DNA of 41,737 bases from Mycolicibacterium peregrinum (GTDB taxonomy: Bacteria > Actinomycetota > Actinomycetes > Mycobacteriales > Mycobacteriaceae). The number at the start of each line of letters is the position of its first letter. Position 1 is the first letter of the stretch. The position numbers and the translations under genes were made by a program. Where the stretch lies: contig NZ_LZSY01000192.1 of NCBI RefSeq assembly GCF_001665625.1, positions 1-41,737 of the forward strand, read 5' to 3'. Shown one piece after another: positions 24,308-33,927 of the stretch. The notes beneath the pieces are model-generated. The model was not told the origin of the DNA. It saw only the letters and a list, made by a program, of their open reading frames with translations, and did not search any database.

Positions 24308-25282
24308 CTAGCCCGCGTGCATCACGATGGGTGCGGGCACCCCGGTTGAGCGGCGCCAAAGCCTGCTGACACCGCCCAGGCGGGTCAGCAGTGTCCTCGT
24401 GTCGGCGGCTCCCGATTCCAGCGCCTCGTCGCCGTCCCAGTCGCCGAGAGCAGTGCACACCGCCGGCAGCAACTGCTTGGCGGCCAGTGCGTACCCGGCT
24501 GCCGACGGATGGAACATGTCCTCGGAGAACAGCAGGTCAGGGGCCTTGTAAAACTCTGGAGCCAGCAGATCCGAGAACGGCACCGGAACGCCGCCGGCGG
24601 CGCGTACCGCGGCGGCCTGGGCGCGGGCCAGTCGCAGGCCTTGACGGCGGGCGAACGCGCGCAGTGGCTGGGGGATCGCGCTGATCACCCCGAAGTCGGG
24701 GCAGGTGCCGACCACGACGACGGCACCTGCCGCGCGTAGCCGGCGCACCGCGTCGCCGACCCGGCGGGCCGACGGACCGATGCCGTTGGGTTTGGTGATG
24801 TCGTTGGCGCCGATCATGATCACGGCGGCATCCGGCGGTGGGCCCGCGACGAACATGGCGTCGATCTGACCGGACAGCCCTTTCGAGGTGGCGCCGACGA
24901 TTGCCTTGGTGCTCAAGCGAATCCGCTTGTCGAATTGCTCCGCCACGCCGCGGGCGATGAGCACCCCGGGTACTTCGTCGGGCACTCGGCAGCCGTATCC
25001 GGTGGCGGTGGAGTCGCCGAAGATCATCAGATGCAGGTCGAAGGGGACTCCGCGTTCCCATTTCTCGACGGGCCCGCCGCCGGGCAGATACACGCCGTCG
25101 GCGCGGGGAGGGATGTCCCAGGACTTGGGGATGACCTGACGCGCCTGGTTGGCCTGCCCGCTCAACAGGTTGCGGGCTCCGATATAGGCCGATCCCGTAG
25201 AAGCCAGCGTCGCCGCAGCGGCGAGGGCGATGGTCGACCGGCGCGGGACGCGCACGTGAGGAGCACTTCGGCTTGGACCCAC
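24308..25282 (-). CDS. SGNH/GDSL-type esterase (Rv1075c-like)
   Basis: Secreted or membrane-anchored SGNH hydrolase of 324 aa. A basic-hydrophobic N-terminus (RVPRRSTIALAAAATLASTG) forms a signal or anchor. Block I is MIFGDSTATGYG with the nucleophile serine, block III is IGANDIT with the oxyanion Asn, and block V is EDMFHPSAAGYALAA with the Asp and His of the triad. Rv1075c has been described as a GDSL esterase with this triad, as I recall. It probably cleaves short-chain acyl esters in the periplasm or cell wall. GTG start. The gene is 43 bp upstream of fadA3 on the same strand. Confidence 0.85.
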   Translation of the reverse strand: MGPSRSAPHVRVPRRSTIALAAAATLASTGSAYIGARNLLSGQANQARQVIPKSWDIPPRADGVYLPGGGPVEKWERGVPFDLHLMIFGDSTATGYGCRVPDEVPGVLIARGVAEQFDKRIRLSTKAIVGATSKGLSGQIDAMFVAGPPPDAAVIMIGANDITKPNGIGPSARRVGDAVRRLRAAGAVVVVGTCPDFGVISAIPQPLRAFARRQGLRLARAQAAAVRAAGGVPVPFSDLLAPEFYKAPDLLFSEDMFHPSAAGYALAAKQLLPAVCTALGDWDGDEALESGAADTRTLLTRLGGVSRLWRRSTGVPAPIVMHAG

Positions 25283-25383
25283 GAGATCAGTTTAGGCGGA
25301 TGAGACAGGTTGTCCGCGTGGCGGCGCAGCGTGCCGATCACAGTGCTGTATCAAGTCCGGTATCAATTCAGTTTATTTGACTG

Positions 25384-25413
25384 TTGAACTGTTTACGGAT
25401 GTCAAGCTAAGTT
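25384..25413 (+). promoter_or_regulatory. SigA-type promoter candidate for lipU
   Basis: TTGAAC at 25384-25389, an 18-base spacer, then TAAGTT at 25408-25413. Transcription would begin near 25420, about 55 nt before ATG 25475. The surrounding 25330-25440 stretch is more AT-rich than the genes and also has a direct repeat gtatcaa. Confidence 0.4.
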
Positions 25414-25474
25414 ACCCGGGTTGTCTGAGTGACGAAGCTCACCTAGCACTACAAAGACGTAGGAAGTGGTGACG

Positions 25475-26512
25475 ATGACTGCACCGAGCAAGGTATCCAG
25501 GTCGCATCATGCTGGCATAAGCCCAGCTAGGGCCCACCGCGGGCGTAGGTTCCCGATCAGTGACGGCGCGCCCGTCGAGGTGGTCGAGGACGGACCGAGC
25601 CTGGCGGGCCGATTGGCTTCGCTGGCGGCCACGCTGACAATCAAGCCGACCTTGGCGATTGGTAGCCATGTACCGCATCTGCCGTGGCCATTCGGGTTGG
25701 TCAATTTCGCCGCCCGGCTGATCCGGCCGGTGCCCGGGACCATCAAGGCCACCATCGCGCTGCCCCATTGCACCGCGCAGCTGGTGCGGGCCGACGGCGT
25801 ACTTCCCGCCGACGGGAAGCGCAGCGTCATCCTGTACCTGCACGGCGGTGCGTTCCTCGCCTGCGGGGCCAACACACACTCGGGGATCGTCACGGCGCTG
25901 TCGGAGTACGCCGACAGCCCGGTGCTCGTGGTCGATTACCGGATGGTTCCCAAGCACTCGGTGGGCACTGCGATCGAGGACTGTTACGACGCCTATCAGT
26001 GGCTGCGGCTACGTGGATATGAGCCGGACCAGATCGTCCTGGCCGGCGACTCGGCGGGCGGCTACCTGTCGTTGGCACTGGCCGAGCGCCTGGTCGACGA
26101 GGGCGAGATGCCTGCCGCGTTGGTGACCATGTCGCCGCTGTTCGAGATCGACAACGAGTCACGGGCCAACCACCCGAACATCCACACCGACGCGATGTTC
26201 CCCGCCAAGGCGTTCGACGCGCTCGTGGAGCTCATCGAGCGCGCCGCCGGGCGCAAGGGCGAGGAAGTCTACGAACCCCTCGACCACATCGAGCCCGGCC
26301 TGCCGCGCACGCTGATCCACGCATCGGGCTCGGAGGCTCTGCTCAGCGATGCGCGAAAGGCCGCGCACATGCTGGCCGCTGCCGGGGTTCCCGTCGAGCT
26401 GCGGATCTGGCCCGGTCAGATGCACGTTTTCCAGCTCGCGTCGCCGATGGTGTCCGAAGCGAAGCGCTCGTTGCGCCAGATCGGCGAATACATTCGAGAG
26501 GCCACCTGGTAA
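25475..26512 (+). CDS. lipU: Lipase/esterase LipU, hormone-sensitive-lipase family
   Basis: Alpha/beta-hydrolase of 345 aa in the HSL family. The oxyanion motif is LYLHGGAFLACG (about residues 121-130), the nucleophile Ser is in LAGDSAGGYLS (about 190), and the catalytic His is in WPGQMHVFQLAS (about 316), with Asp in the preceding strand (SEALLSDA). These proteins hydrolyse short- to medium-chain acyl esters; LipU (Rv1076, 297 aa) is shorter at the N-terminus. ATG 25475 is preceded by AGGAAG at about 8 bp; two GTG codons just upstream (25466, 25469) are alternatives. Divergent from the SGNH esterase. Confidence 0.87.
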   Translation: MTAPSKVSRSHHAGISPARAHRGRRFPISDGAPVEVVEDGPSLAGRLASLAATLTIKPTLAIGSHVPHLPWPFGLVNFAARLIRPVPGTIKATIALPHCTAQLVRADGVLPADGKRSVILYLHGGAFLACGANTHSGIVTALSEYADSPVLVVDYRMVPKHSVGTAIEDCYDAYQWLRLRGYEPDQIVLAGDSAGGYLSLALAERLVDEGEMPAALVTMSPLFEIDNESRANHPNIHTDAMFPAKAFDALVELIERAAGRKGEEVYEPLDHIEPGLPRTLIHASGSEALLSDARKAAHMLAAAGVPVELRIWPGQMHVFQLASPMVSEAKRSLRQIGEYIREATW

Positions 26513-26541
26513 GCGTTTCGCGGGCCTGAGACCATTGACGT

Positions 26542-27936
<1,395 letters not shown>

Positions 27937-28017
27937 TCCTCGATCCAGCGTATTCAGCGAATTGCCAGGGTAAGGTTGCCTCGCTCTTGTCCAGCAACCT
28001 GTTCCAGGAAGGCGTCA

Positions 28018-28386
28018 ATGACTGAATACCCGCCCCCACCTCCTGGTGGCTATCCGCCTCCGCCTCCTGGTGGCTATCCGCCACCTCCCCAGGGTGGTTT
28101 CCCACCGCCTGGAGGGCCCCAAGGCGTTCCGCCGGACAACAATCTGGTCTGGGCGATACTTGCGACTGTTTTCTGTTGTCTTCCGCTGGGCATCGTTGCC
28201 ATTGTGAAATCGGTGTCGGTGTCGGGACTCTGGGCGCAGGGCCAGTACCAAGCCGCGCAGCAGGCCGCCGATGACGCCAAGAAGTTCGCCATGTGGGGCG
28301 CCATCGCCGGCGTCGCATTTAGCGTGGTCTGGATCCTCTTCCTGGTAGCGACAGGTGCGTTCTCGGCATCGGTGTCGTCGTACTGA
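28018..28386 (+). CDS. Proline-rich CD225/dispanin-like membrane protein
   Basis: Protein of 122 aa. Residues 1-38 are proline/glycine/tyrosine repeats (EYPPPPPGGYPPPPPGG). The rest resembles the CD225/IFITM domain: DNNLVWAILATVFCCLPLGIVAIVKSV forms the first membrane segment with a Cys pair, GLWAQGQYQAAQQAADDAKKFAMWG is the conserved intracellular loop, and a second helix follows. Bacterial CD225 proteins are small membrane proteins of unknown function. The ATG is preceded by CAGGAAGG. It is 9 bp from the DUF2752-type gene and surely coupled to it. Not at this locus in M. tuberculosis, as I recall. Confidence 0.82.
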   Translation: MTEYPPPPPGGYPPPPPGGYPPPPQGGFPPPGGPQGVPPDNNLVWAILATVFCCLPLGIVAIVKSVSVSGLWAQGQYQAAQQAADDAKKFAMWGAIAGVAFSVVWILFLVATGAFSASVSSY

Positions 28387-28395
28387 TCTCGATCG

Positions 28396-28815
28396 GTGTC
28401 TGAACTCCACGTTGCACCCCGCCTCGGTGCGCCGCTCGGTGTGGCTGCCTTGGCGGGGTGCGCGTGTCTGGCCGTGTGGGTAGCGGATCCCACGACACCC
28501 GGTGGATTGCTACCTACATGTCCCACAAAGCTATTGCTGGGCATCGACTGCCCGGGCTGCGGCAGTCTCAGGATGATCTACTCAATGCTTCATGGGGATC
28601 TTCTTGCAGCGCTTCGGTTTAACGCTGTCGGAGTGATCGCTCTCGGGTTGATTTTGTGGGCTTACCTGGCGTGGACATATGGCCGAATTCGCGGACGGCA
28701 GATCGCCAGTTGGCAACATCACCGGTGGTCGGCGATGGTGGCGCTGGTGGTGACCATGGTGTGGTTCGTTATTCGCAATTTGCCATTTGAACCGTTTAGC
28801 GCGCTGCATGTCTGA
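28396..28815 (+). CDS. DUF2752-family membrane protein
   Basis: Protein of 139 aa with three or four membrane helices. The diagnostic motif GIDCPGCGSLRMIYSMLHGDLLAAL (residues about 48-72; given by its core CPGCG) is the family signature with a possible metal-binding Cys pair. The last helices are followed by a short tail. Function of DUF2752 is unknown. GTG start, 9 bp after the CD225-like gene. GC content is visibly lower than in neighbours: 62 of 120 bases at 28561-28680. Confidence 0.82.
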   Translation: MSELHVAPRLGAPLGVAALAGCACLAVWVADPTTPGGLLPTCPTKLLLGIDCPGCGSLRMIYSMLHGDLLAALRFNAVGVIALGLILWAYLAWTYGRIRGRQIASWQHHRWSAMVALVVTMVWFVIRNLPFEPFSALHV

Positions 28816-28994
28816 CGCTTCCGATGCGCCGCCGCGACGACCGGTCCTCTGTGCCCGGCGAATACGCTCGTGTTGTTCTGCCAAAGGGCGTTGGCGATGC
28901 GTAATCTGCCTGTGGAGCAGTCTGTCTGTATAGGTGCTGGCAGAACGTAGCGTCCGCCCGCGGAGCGCTATCCGAGATGAGGAGAGCTTTCGAC
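28816..28994. other. Intergenic stretch with a possible -10
   Basis: This 179-bp gap includes a TATAGG near 28929-28934, a reasonable -10 for the next gene, and the AGGAGAG ribosome site just before GTG 28995. No other structure is clear. Confidence 0.3.
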
Positions 28995-30056
28995 GTGACC
29001 GATCAACCGCCCCCGCCCGGGAACTACCCGCCGCCGCCGGAGGGTGGCTATCCGCCTCCGCCCCAGCACGGCGGTTTCGCACCGCCGCCTCCGCCGCAGG
29101 GTGGTGCCTATCCGCCGCCGCCTCCGCCGCAGGGTGGCGGCTACCCGCCCCCACCACCGCCACAGCAGGGTGGCTATCCACCGCCTCCCGGTGGCTACCC
29201 GCCTCCGGGCGGCTACCCATCGCCGGGCGGTTACCCGCCGCCCAGTTACGGGGCCCCTGGCTACCCGCCTGCGGGCGCACCCGGATTCGGCGGTGCGCCG
29301 TACAGCGTCGGTGACGCCTTCTCGTGGGCCTGGAACAAGTTCCTCAAGCATCCGGCCGAGCTGATCGTGCCGACGGTGGTGTACGCCTTGATCGCTGGCG
29401 CCGTCTACGGCGTCTTCTACGGCATCGCCTATGCGATGTCGCCGGACTCGACCAGTAGCTACGAGTCCTATCAAGATGGCTTCAGCTACTCGGCCTCGAG
29501 CGACTTCGGGACCGGGGGCAGCATCGTCATGTTCATCGGCTCGATCGTGCTCTTGGTAGTCAGCGGCTGGATCGCAGCGGGGTACACCGCCGGTCTGCTC
29601 GACATCGCCAACGGCCAGCCGGTCACCATCGGTTCGTTCTTCAAACCGCGCAACGTCGGCAACGTGATCCTCGCGACCGTGATCGTCGGTGTGATCTCGT
29701 TCCTGGTCAACCTGGTGCTGTTTGCTCCCACATTCCTACTGGGCGCATGGGCGTTCGTGGCCTTCCCGTTGTCGTTCGTCGCTTCGATAGTCCTCGCCGT
29801 CCTGTTTCTGTTCACCACGGTCGCAGCGGTGGACCGCAATCTCAGCGGCGTCGATGCGGTCAAGGCGAGCTTCGACCTCGCGAAGGCCAATTTCGGCACG
29901 GTGCTGCTGACGGCGCTCGTGATGGGTGTCATCGCCTTCATCGGCGCGATTCCCTGTGGCCTCGGCCTCATCGTGGCGGTTCCGTTGATCCTCCTCATCG
30001 AGGTGTACGCCTGGCGTCGGCTCAGCGGCGGCCCGGTGGCACCGCTGACCCCATAG
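28995..30056 (+). CDS. Proline-rich multi-pass membrane protein
   Basis: Protein of 353 aa. Residues 1-100 are GGYPPPP-type repeats with Gln, the same style as the neighbouring genes and as the mycobacterial proline-rich antigen. The rest has about six membrane helices. Segments such as DAFSWAWNKFLKHPAELIVPTVVYALIAG, IGSFFKPRNVGNVILATVIVGVI and FDLAKANFGTVLLTALVMGVIAF (each reported by shape only) are typical of the DUF975/glycerophosphoryl diester phosphodiesterase membrane-domain type. GTG 28995 is chosen because AGGAGAG is 8 bp before it; ATG 28977 lacks one. Transcription ends at the hairpin at 30074. Confidence 0.8.
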   Translation: MTDQPPPPGNYPPPPEGGYPPPPQHGGFAPPPPPQGGAYPPPPPPQGGGYPPPPPPQQGGYPPPPGGYPPPGGYPSPGGYPPPSYGAPGYPPAGAPGFGGAPYSVGDAFSWAWNKFLKHPAELIVPTVVYALIAGAVYGVFYGIAYAMSPDSTSSYESYQDGFSYSASSDFGTGGSIVMFIGSIVLLVVSGWIAAGYTAGLLDIANGQPVTIGSFFKPRNVGNVILATVIVGVISFLVNLVLFAPTFLLGAWAFVAFPLSFVASIVLAVLFLFTTVAAVDRNLSGVDAVKASFDLAKANFGTVLLTALVMGVIAFIGAIPCGLGLIVAVPLILLIEVYAWRRLSGGPVAPLTP

Positions 30057-30073
30057 GCAGAACAACCGACCTC

Positions 30074-30118
30074 AGCGCCCACGGCGCGTACGGCAGAAAT
30101 GCCTGCGCCGTGGGCGCT
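30074..30118 (+). terminator. 14-bp perfect hairpin, terminator-like
   Basis: agcgcccacggcgc (30074-30087) pairs exactly with 30105-30118, and inside it GGCA/TGCC forms a second short stem. It is followed by TTT. It lies 17 bp after one gene and 24 bp before the next start. Similar palindromes elsewhere in the window may be repeats rather than dedicated terminators. Confidence 0.65.
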
Positions 30119-30141
30119 TTGGCGCATGACATCATTTGCGC

Positions 30142-30882
30142 ATGACATTTCAGCCGCCGCCCGGCCCCGGATACATCGCCGGCCCCAATACCCCGGGGAT
30201 GAATCCGTACCCGAGCCCGTACCCCAGTGCGGCGCAGGGCAGTCCGCACAGTGCCGGGCCCACCGGCTATCCGCCGGTCGGCCCGTCGCCCTACCCGGCA
30301 CCGGGACCGTCGTCGCAGTGGAACTACGGCCAGCCGGCGACGAATCCGAATGCCTACACGCCCTGGTTGGACCGGGTGCTGGCCTCGGTGATCGATCAGA
30401 TTCCGTTCCTGGTGATTTTTTTCGTGGGATACGGCGTCCTCATGGGTATCGCGGCGGCGGTCGCGTCGTCGGTGGATTCATCCGGTGAGCCGTCCGGCGG
30501 TGCCGTCGCATTTCTGGTGCTGGGAATGTTCGTGCTGTTCGCGGTGACGTTGGCCTTTCCGGTGTGGAACTTCGGGTACCGCCAGGGCAAGACCGGGCAG
30601 AGCCTCGGGAAGCAGGTCATGAAGTTCAAGGTGGTCAGCGAGAAGACCGGCCAGCCGATCGGTTTCGGCATGTCGCTGGTGCGCCAGCTCGCCCATGTCC
30701 TCGACAGCTTCTTCTACATCGGCTACCTGATGCCGTTGTGGGACGGCAAGCGTCAGACCATCGCCGACAAGGCGCTCACGACGGTGTGTGTCCCTGCCCC
30801 GGTGTCTGCTCCACCTCCTTCTCCGACGGCGTTTCCCGGCCCGCAGGGCGGTCCCAACCCGTACGCGTACCCGCCCCGATAG
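30142..30882 (+). CDS. pra: Proline-rich antigen homologue with RDD domain
   Basis: Protein of 246 aa. An N-terminal Pro/Gly/Tyr-rich segment of about 70 residues is followed by an RDD-family membrane domain: YTPWLDRVLASVIDQIPFLV, a helix pair, WNFGYRQGKTGQSLGKQVMKFKVVSEKTGQPIGFGMSLVRQ (reported by its GKTGQSLGKQVM core) and LMPLWDGKRQTIADK. This matches Pra (Rv1078, 240 aa) as I recall it. A shorter Pro-rich C-terminal tail is added. ATG 30142 is chosen; TTG 30136 is in frame. The stop codon is part of the -10 for metB. Confidence 0.85.
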   Translation: MTFQPPPGPGYIAGPNTPGMNPYPSPYPSAAQGSPHSAGPTGYPPVGPSPYPAPGPSSQWNYGQPATNPNAYTPWLDRVLASVIDQIPFLVIFFVGYGVLMGIAAAVASSVDSSGEPSGGAVAFLVLGMFVLFAVTLAFPVWNFGYRQGKTGQSLGKQVMKFKVVSEKTGQPIGFGMSLVRQLAHVLDSFFYIGYLMPLWDGKRQTIADKALTTVCVPAPVSAPPPSPTAFPGPQGGPNPYAYPPR

Positions 30883-30885
30883 GCT
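30880..30885 (+). promoter_or_regulatory. -10 element before metB overlapping the pra stop
   Basis: TAGGCT shares TAG (30880-30882) with the pra stop codon and is 9 bases before the metB ATG. It would give a nearly leaderless metB message, in addition to read-through. Confidence 0.45.
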
Positions 30886-30894
30886 CGACACGTT

Positions 30895-32052
30895 ATGAGT
30901 GAACAGCGCAGGTGGCACGGTCTGGCCACAAAAGCCATCCACGCCGGTTACCGACCCGACCCGGGCACCGGAGCCGTCAACACCCCGATCTACGCCAGCT
31001 CGACCTTCGCCCAGGACGGCGTCGGCGGTCTGCGCGGAGGATTCGAGTACGCCCGCACCGGCAACCCGACCCGGCAGGCTCTGGAAGCGGCGCTGGCGGC
31101 GGTCGAGGAAGCCGCCTACGGGCGGGCCTTCGCCTCGGGCATGGCCGCCACGGACTGTGCACTGCGCGCGGTGCTGCGGCCGGGCGACCACGTGGTAATT
31201 CCCGACGATGCCTACGGCGGCACGTTCCGCCTCATCGACAAGGTGTTCTCCCAGTGGAACGTCACCCACACCCCGGTCCCGCTGAGCGATCTGGACGCTG
31301 TGCGTTCGGCCCTCACCCCGCGGACCCGGCTGATCTGGGTCGAGACACCCACCAACCCGCTGTTGAGCGTGGCAGACATCCCCGGAATCGTCCAGCTCGC
31401 GTCGTCCTCCGGGGTCAAGGTGTTGGTGGACAACACGTTTGCCTCGCCTGCGCTGCAGCAGCCGCTGCTGCTCGGGGCCGACATCGTGCTCCACTCGACC
31501 ACCAAGTACATCGGTGGGCACTCGGATGTGGTGGGCGGCGCGCTGCTGACCAACGACGAGGAACTCGACGCGGCATTCGCATTCCTGCAGAACGGTGCCG
31601 GTGCGGTGCCTGGGCCATTCGACGCGTACCTGACCATGCGCGGGCTCAAGACGCTGGTGCTGCGCATGCGTCAGCACAGTGAAAACGCTGCACTGATAGC
31701 CGAATTCCTCGACGGGCACCCAGCCGTCGAGACCGTGCTCTACCCAGGCCTGGCCAGCCACCCCAACCACGATGTGGCGGCGCGGCAGATGTCGGGCTTC
31801 GGTGGCATGGTGAGCCTGCAGCTACGTGGTGGGCCCCGAGCGGCACGTGAATTGTGCTCGCGCACTGAGCTTTTCATTCTCGCCGAGTCGCTCGGCGGCG
31901 TGGAGTCGCTGATCGAGTACCCAGGGGCCATGACGCATGCGTCGACCGCGGGCTCGCAGCTGGAGGTGCCTGACAACCTGGTGCGGCTGTCGGTGGGAAT
32001 CGAGCATGCCGCCGATCTGCTGGCCGATCTTGAGCAGGCCCTCGGCAAGTAA
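30895..32052 (+). CDS. metB: Cystathionine gamma-synthase MetB
   Basis: PLP enzyme of 385 aa of the Cys/Met-metabolism family, making cystathionine from cysteine and an O-acylhomoserine, with lyase activity also possible. Seen: ATKAIHAGYRPDPGTGAVNTPIYASSTF at the N-terminus, GMAATDCALRAVLRPGDHVV, ETPTNPLLSVADI, VLVDNTFASP, and the PLP-lysine motif STTKYIGGHSDVVGGAL (Lys about residue 203). The C-terminus carries SLGGVESLIEYPGAMTHAS. Length is 385 against 388 for Rv1079. Only 12 bp after pra. Confidence 0.93.
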   Translation: MSEQRRWHGLATKAIHAGYRPDPGTGAVNTPIYASSTFAQDGVGGLRGGFEYARTGNPTRQALEAALAAVEEAAYGRAFASGMAATDCALRAVLRPGDHVVIPDDAYGGTFRLIDKVFSQWNVTHTPVPLSDLDAVRSALTPRTRLIWVETPTNPLLSVADIPGIVQLASSSGVKVLVDNTFASPALQQPLLLGADIVLHSTTKYIGGHSDVVGGALLTNDEELDAAFAFLQNGAGAVPGPFDAYLTMRGLKTLVLRMRQHSENAALIAEFLDGHPAVETVLYPGLASHPNHDVAARQMSGFGGMVSLQLRGGPRAARELCSRTELFILAESLGGVESLIEYPGAMTHASTAGSQLEVPDNLVRLSVGIEHAADLLADLEQALGK

Positions 32053-32060
32053 CGCCGCGG

Positions 32061-32732
32061 TTAGGACATCAGGGCCGGACGTAACGCAGACGTCGTCACT
32101 GCCAGATTCATCTCCGGCAGTGCCGACGCGGTCTCGTCCACCCAGATGCCCGTCGCGATTTCGGTGGACCGGGCATGCACCCAGCGCCAGCCCCGGTCGT
32201 TGAGGCTGAGGATCGCGCCAAGGCCGTCGACTGCATGCAACAGGCAGATGATCGCGGCGATCGCGGGTACCGGGTTGTGCCCGTCGAACAGCGCCGCCAG
32301 CAGCGCTGCCCGCGCCTGGCTGACCCGCTCCCGGCTGGTCAACGGCCAGCAGTACGCCGGCTTACCCGGGAAGCCTTTACCGGGCATGCGGACCCGGCGG
32401 ACCAGACCCATCCGTTCGAGATGCTGTTCCAGGTTGGTCTGGGAGTGCCTGCTCAGCTTGGCCAGTGCGGTGTCGGCCGGAAGCGGCCGGCGTTGCAGAA
32501 GTTCGAATGCTGGGTCACCGACCGGATCGACGGGCCAATCGCCGGCCAGCGCGACCAGGTGGCCGGCCTCGATCGGTTCATCCGCCATGGCAGGGCGGAT
32601 CCGGCAGGCATACGCCAGATCCAGCAGTACGGCCGCGCTGAGTACTTTCTCCCTGCGATGCCGATCAAGTGCGGGTTGCGCGGCTGCGTTGTCCAGCAAC
32701 AGCAGGAACAGGTCTTCGGCGATTTGCGCCAT
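32061..32732 (-). CDS. GPP34-family (GOLPH3-like) protein
   Basis: Protein of 223 aa of the GPP34 family. The N-terminal block AEDLFLLLLDNAAAQPAL and VLSAAVLLDLAYACRI match the family's lipid-binding core. No signal peptide or membrane helix. GPP34 proteins in actinobacteria are widespread and functionally unassigned; the eukaryotic relative GOLPH3 binds phosphatidylinositol 4-phosphate. The ATG lacks a good ribosome site. It lies 35 bp upstream of the greA stop on the same strand, that is, downstream in transcription. It is not between metB and greA in M. tuberculosis as I recall it. Confidence 0.8.
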   Translation of the reverse strand: MAQIAEDLFLLLLDNAAAQPALDRHRREKVLSAAVLLDLAYACRIRPAMADEPIEAGHLVALAGDWPVDPVGDPAFELLQRRPLPADTALAKLSRHSQTNLEQHLERMGLVRRVRMPGKGFPGKPAYCWPLTSRERVSQARAALLAALFDGHNPVPAIAAIICLLHAVDGLGAILSLNDRGWRWVHARSTEIATGIWVDETASALPEMNLAVTTSALRPALMS

Positions 32733-32767
32733 TTCCCCGACTGTACTGCTTGCCCCGTGCCGACCCG

Positions 32768-33262
32768 TCAGTCGTGATAGGGCTCGGCGCTGACCAGCGT
32801 GACCTTGACGGTGTTGCCGTTCGGCACGGTGTAGGTGCGCGACTCGCCGACCTTGGCGTCGATCAGTGCACTGCCCAGCGGAGAGTTGGGGGAGTACACC
32901 TCGAGCTTGCCGTCGCTGATGCCCTCCTGGCGGGTGGCGATCAGGAACGTCTCGGTGTCCTTCTTGTCGTCGTCGTAGTACACCTTGACGACCGAACCGG
33001 GCAGCGCGACACCCGACTGCTTGGGTGCCTCACCGACCTTGGCGTTGTTGAGCAGCTCCTGCAGCTGGCGGATGCGGGCCTCCTGCTGGCCCTGCTCCTC
33101 GCGGGCGGCGTGGTAGCCACCGTTCTCGCGCAGGTCGCCCTCTTCGCGACGGTCGTTGATCTCGGCGGCGATCACCGGCCGGTTGGCGATCAGCTGATCG
33201 AGCTCCGCCTTCAACCGGTCGAATGCGTCCTGAGTGAGCCAGGTGACCTGTGTATCGGTCAT
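32768..33262 (-). CDS. greA: Transcription elongation factor GreA
   Basis: GreA of 164 aa, which rescues backtracked RNA polymerase by stimulating transcript cleavage. The N-terminal coiled coil carries the acidic tip INDRREEGDLRENGGYHAAREEQ with the catalytic Asp-Glu pair; the C-terminal FKBP-like domain holds VYSPNSPLGSALIDAKVGE. AAGGAGCACAAGAAC precedes the ATG, which decides the start. Length equals Rv1080c. Confidence 0.97.
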   Translation of the reverse strand: MTDTQVTWLTQDAFDRLKAELDQLIANRPVIAAEINDRREEGDLRENGGYHAAREEQGQQEARIRQLQELLNNAKVGEAPKQSGVALPGSVVKVYYDDDKKDTETFLIATRQEGISDGKLEVYSPNSPLGSALIDAKVGESRTYTVPNGNTVKVTLVSAEPYHD

Positions 33263-33504
33263 GTTCTTGTGCTCCTTCTGTCTTGCTTGCCCTCGCGGCG
33301 CTCTTGCGCCTTCCCTCGCGTACGAAGTCCGTCGTTTCCGGGCCGGGGCATGCGCATGTATTGCCGCGGACGTACGCACCTAACTGAGTGCTAATGCAGC
33401 AATACACGGCCCCAGCGAGGAACCGTGTATCGCACAATCGTACCACCGAGTAGCCGGCGAATCTTCATGTAATGGCTGTTCGACGTTTGTTGCGAACGTC
33501 AAAT
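33263..33504. other. Intergenic region upstream of greA
   Basis: This 242-bp gap between the DUF4307-type gene (upstream) and greA on the same strand must hold the greA promoter. A GAGTGCTAA half-site at 33386-33394 is one arm of a CIRCE element, without its partner. No reliable -10/-35 pair or gene was seen. Confidence 0.35.
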
Positions 33505-33927
33505 TCAGGGCGCTACCAGGTAGGACGGCACATCCGTCCCGCAACCGTAGACATCGCCGATCACGGGGGGTCGGCTGGATTTCACTTCGGCCGTCACCTG
33601 CACCACCCGCTGATCGGACGGACCCACCAGGATTTCGCGTCGCCCGGTTTCGCTCCCGTCGATCGAGCGGGCCCGAACGATGCACACCACCGGCGTCGAC
33701 GGATCAGGCCGGGTCACCCCGATCGTCACGGACACAGTCTGGTTGTCGATCAGCTCGTAGGCCGAGAGCTCGCCTTTCACCTCGCCGGTGCCCAACCGCT
33801 GGAAGGCCACGACCGCCAGGATCACACCGGCCACCACCACCACGCCGACCAGCGCGAACGTGATCCATCGCCGGGTCCGGCGGGACAATTGGCGGGATCC
33901 GTAGCGGGCGGCGGGGCGTTCGATCAT
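33505..33927 (-). CDS. DUF4307-type single-helix membrane protein (Rv1081c-like)
   Basis: Protein of 140 aa. A basic lead (SRRTRR) precedes one membrane helix (WITFALVGVVVVAGVILAVVA). The outer part has an Ig-like beta-domain with two cysteines (VVCIV and VYGCGT) probably bonded. ATG 33927 is chosen; an in-frame GTG at 33963 would add a 12-residue lead. Matches Rv1081c (144 aa). Function unknown. It is divergent from mca. Confidence 0.8.
   Translation of the reverse strand: MIERPAARYGSRQLSRRTRRWITFALVGVVVVAGVILAVVAFQRLGTGEVKGELSAYELIDNQTVSVTIGVTRPDPSTPVVCIVRARSIDGSETGRREILVGPSDQRVVQVTAEVKSSRPPVIGDVYGCGTDVPSYLVAP

Noticed and set aside
27967..27990. Iron-box-like sequence (ggtaaggttgcct) before the CD225-like gene
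   Set aside because: Only about 10 of 15 core positions fit the IdeR consensus by hand alignment, and the downstream gene has no iron link.
28018..29280. Short regularly spaced DNA repeats resembling a CRISPR array
   Set aside because: They are codon repeats for Gly-Tyr-Pro-rich protein leaders and have no unique spacers.
30122..30148. Duplicated gcgcatgacat around the pra start as a regulatory repeat
   Set aside because: Only 11 bp repeated once; the first copy's ATG is out of frame and a chance duplication explains it.
33386..33394. GAGTGCTAA as a CIRCE element for HrcA
   Set aside because: The partner TTAGCACTC at the required 9-bp spacing is missing, and greA is not a heat-shock chaperone gene.
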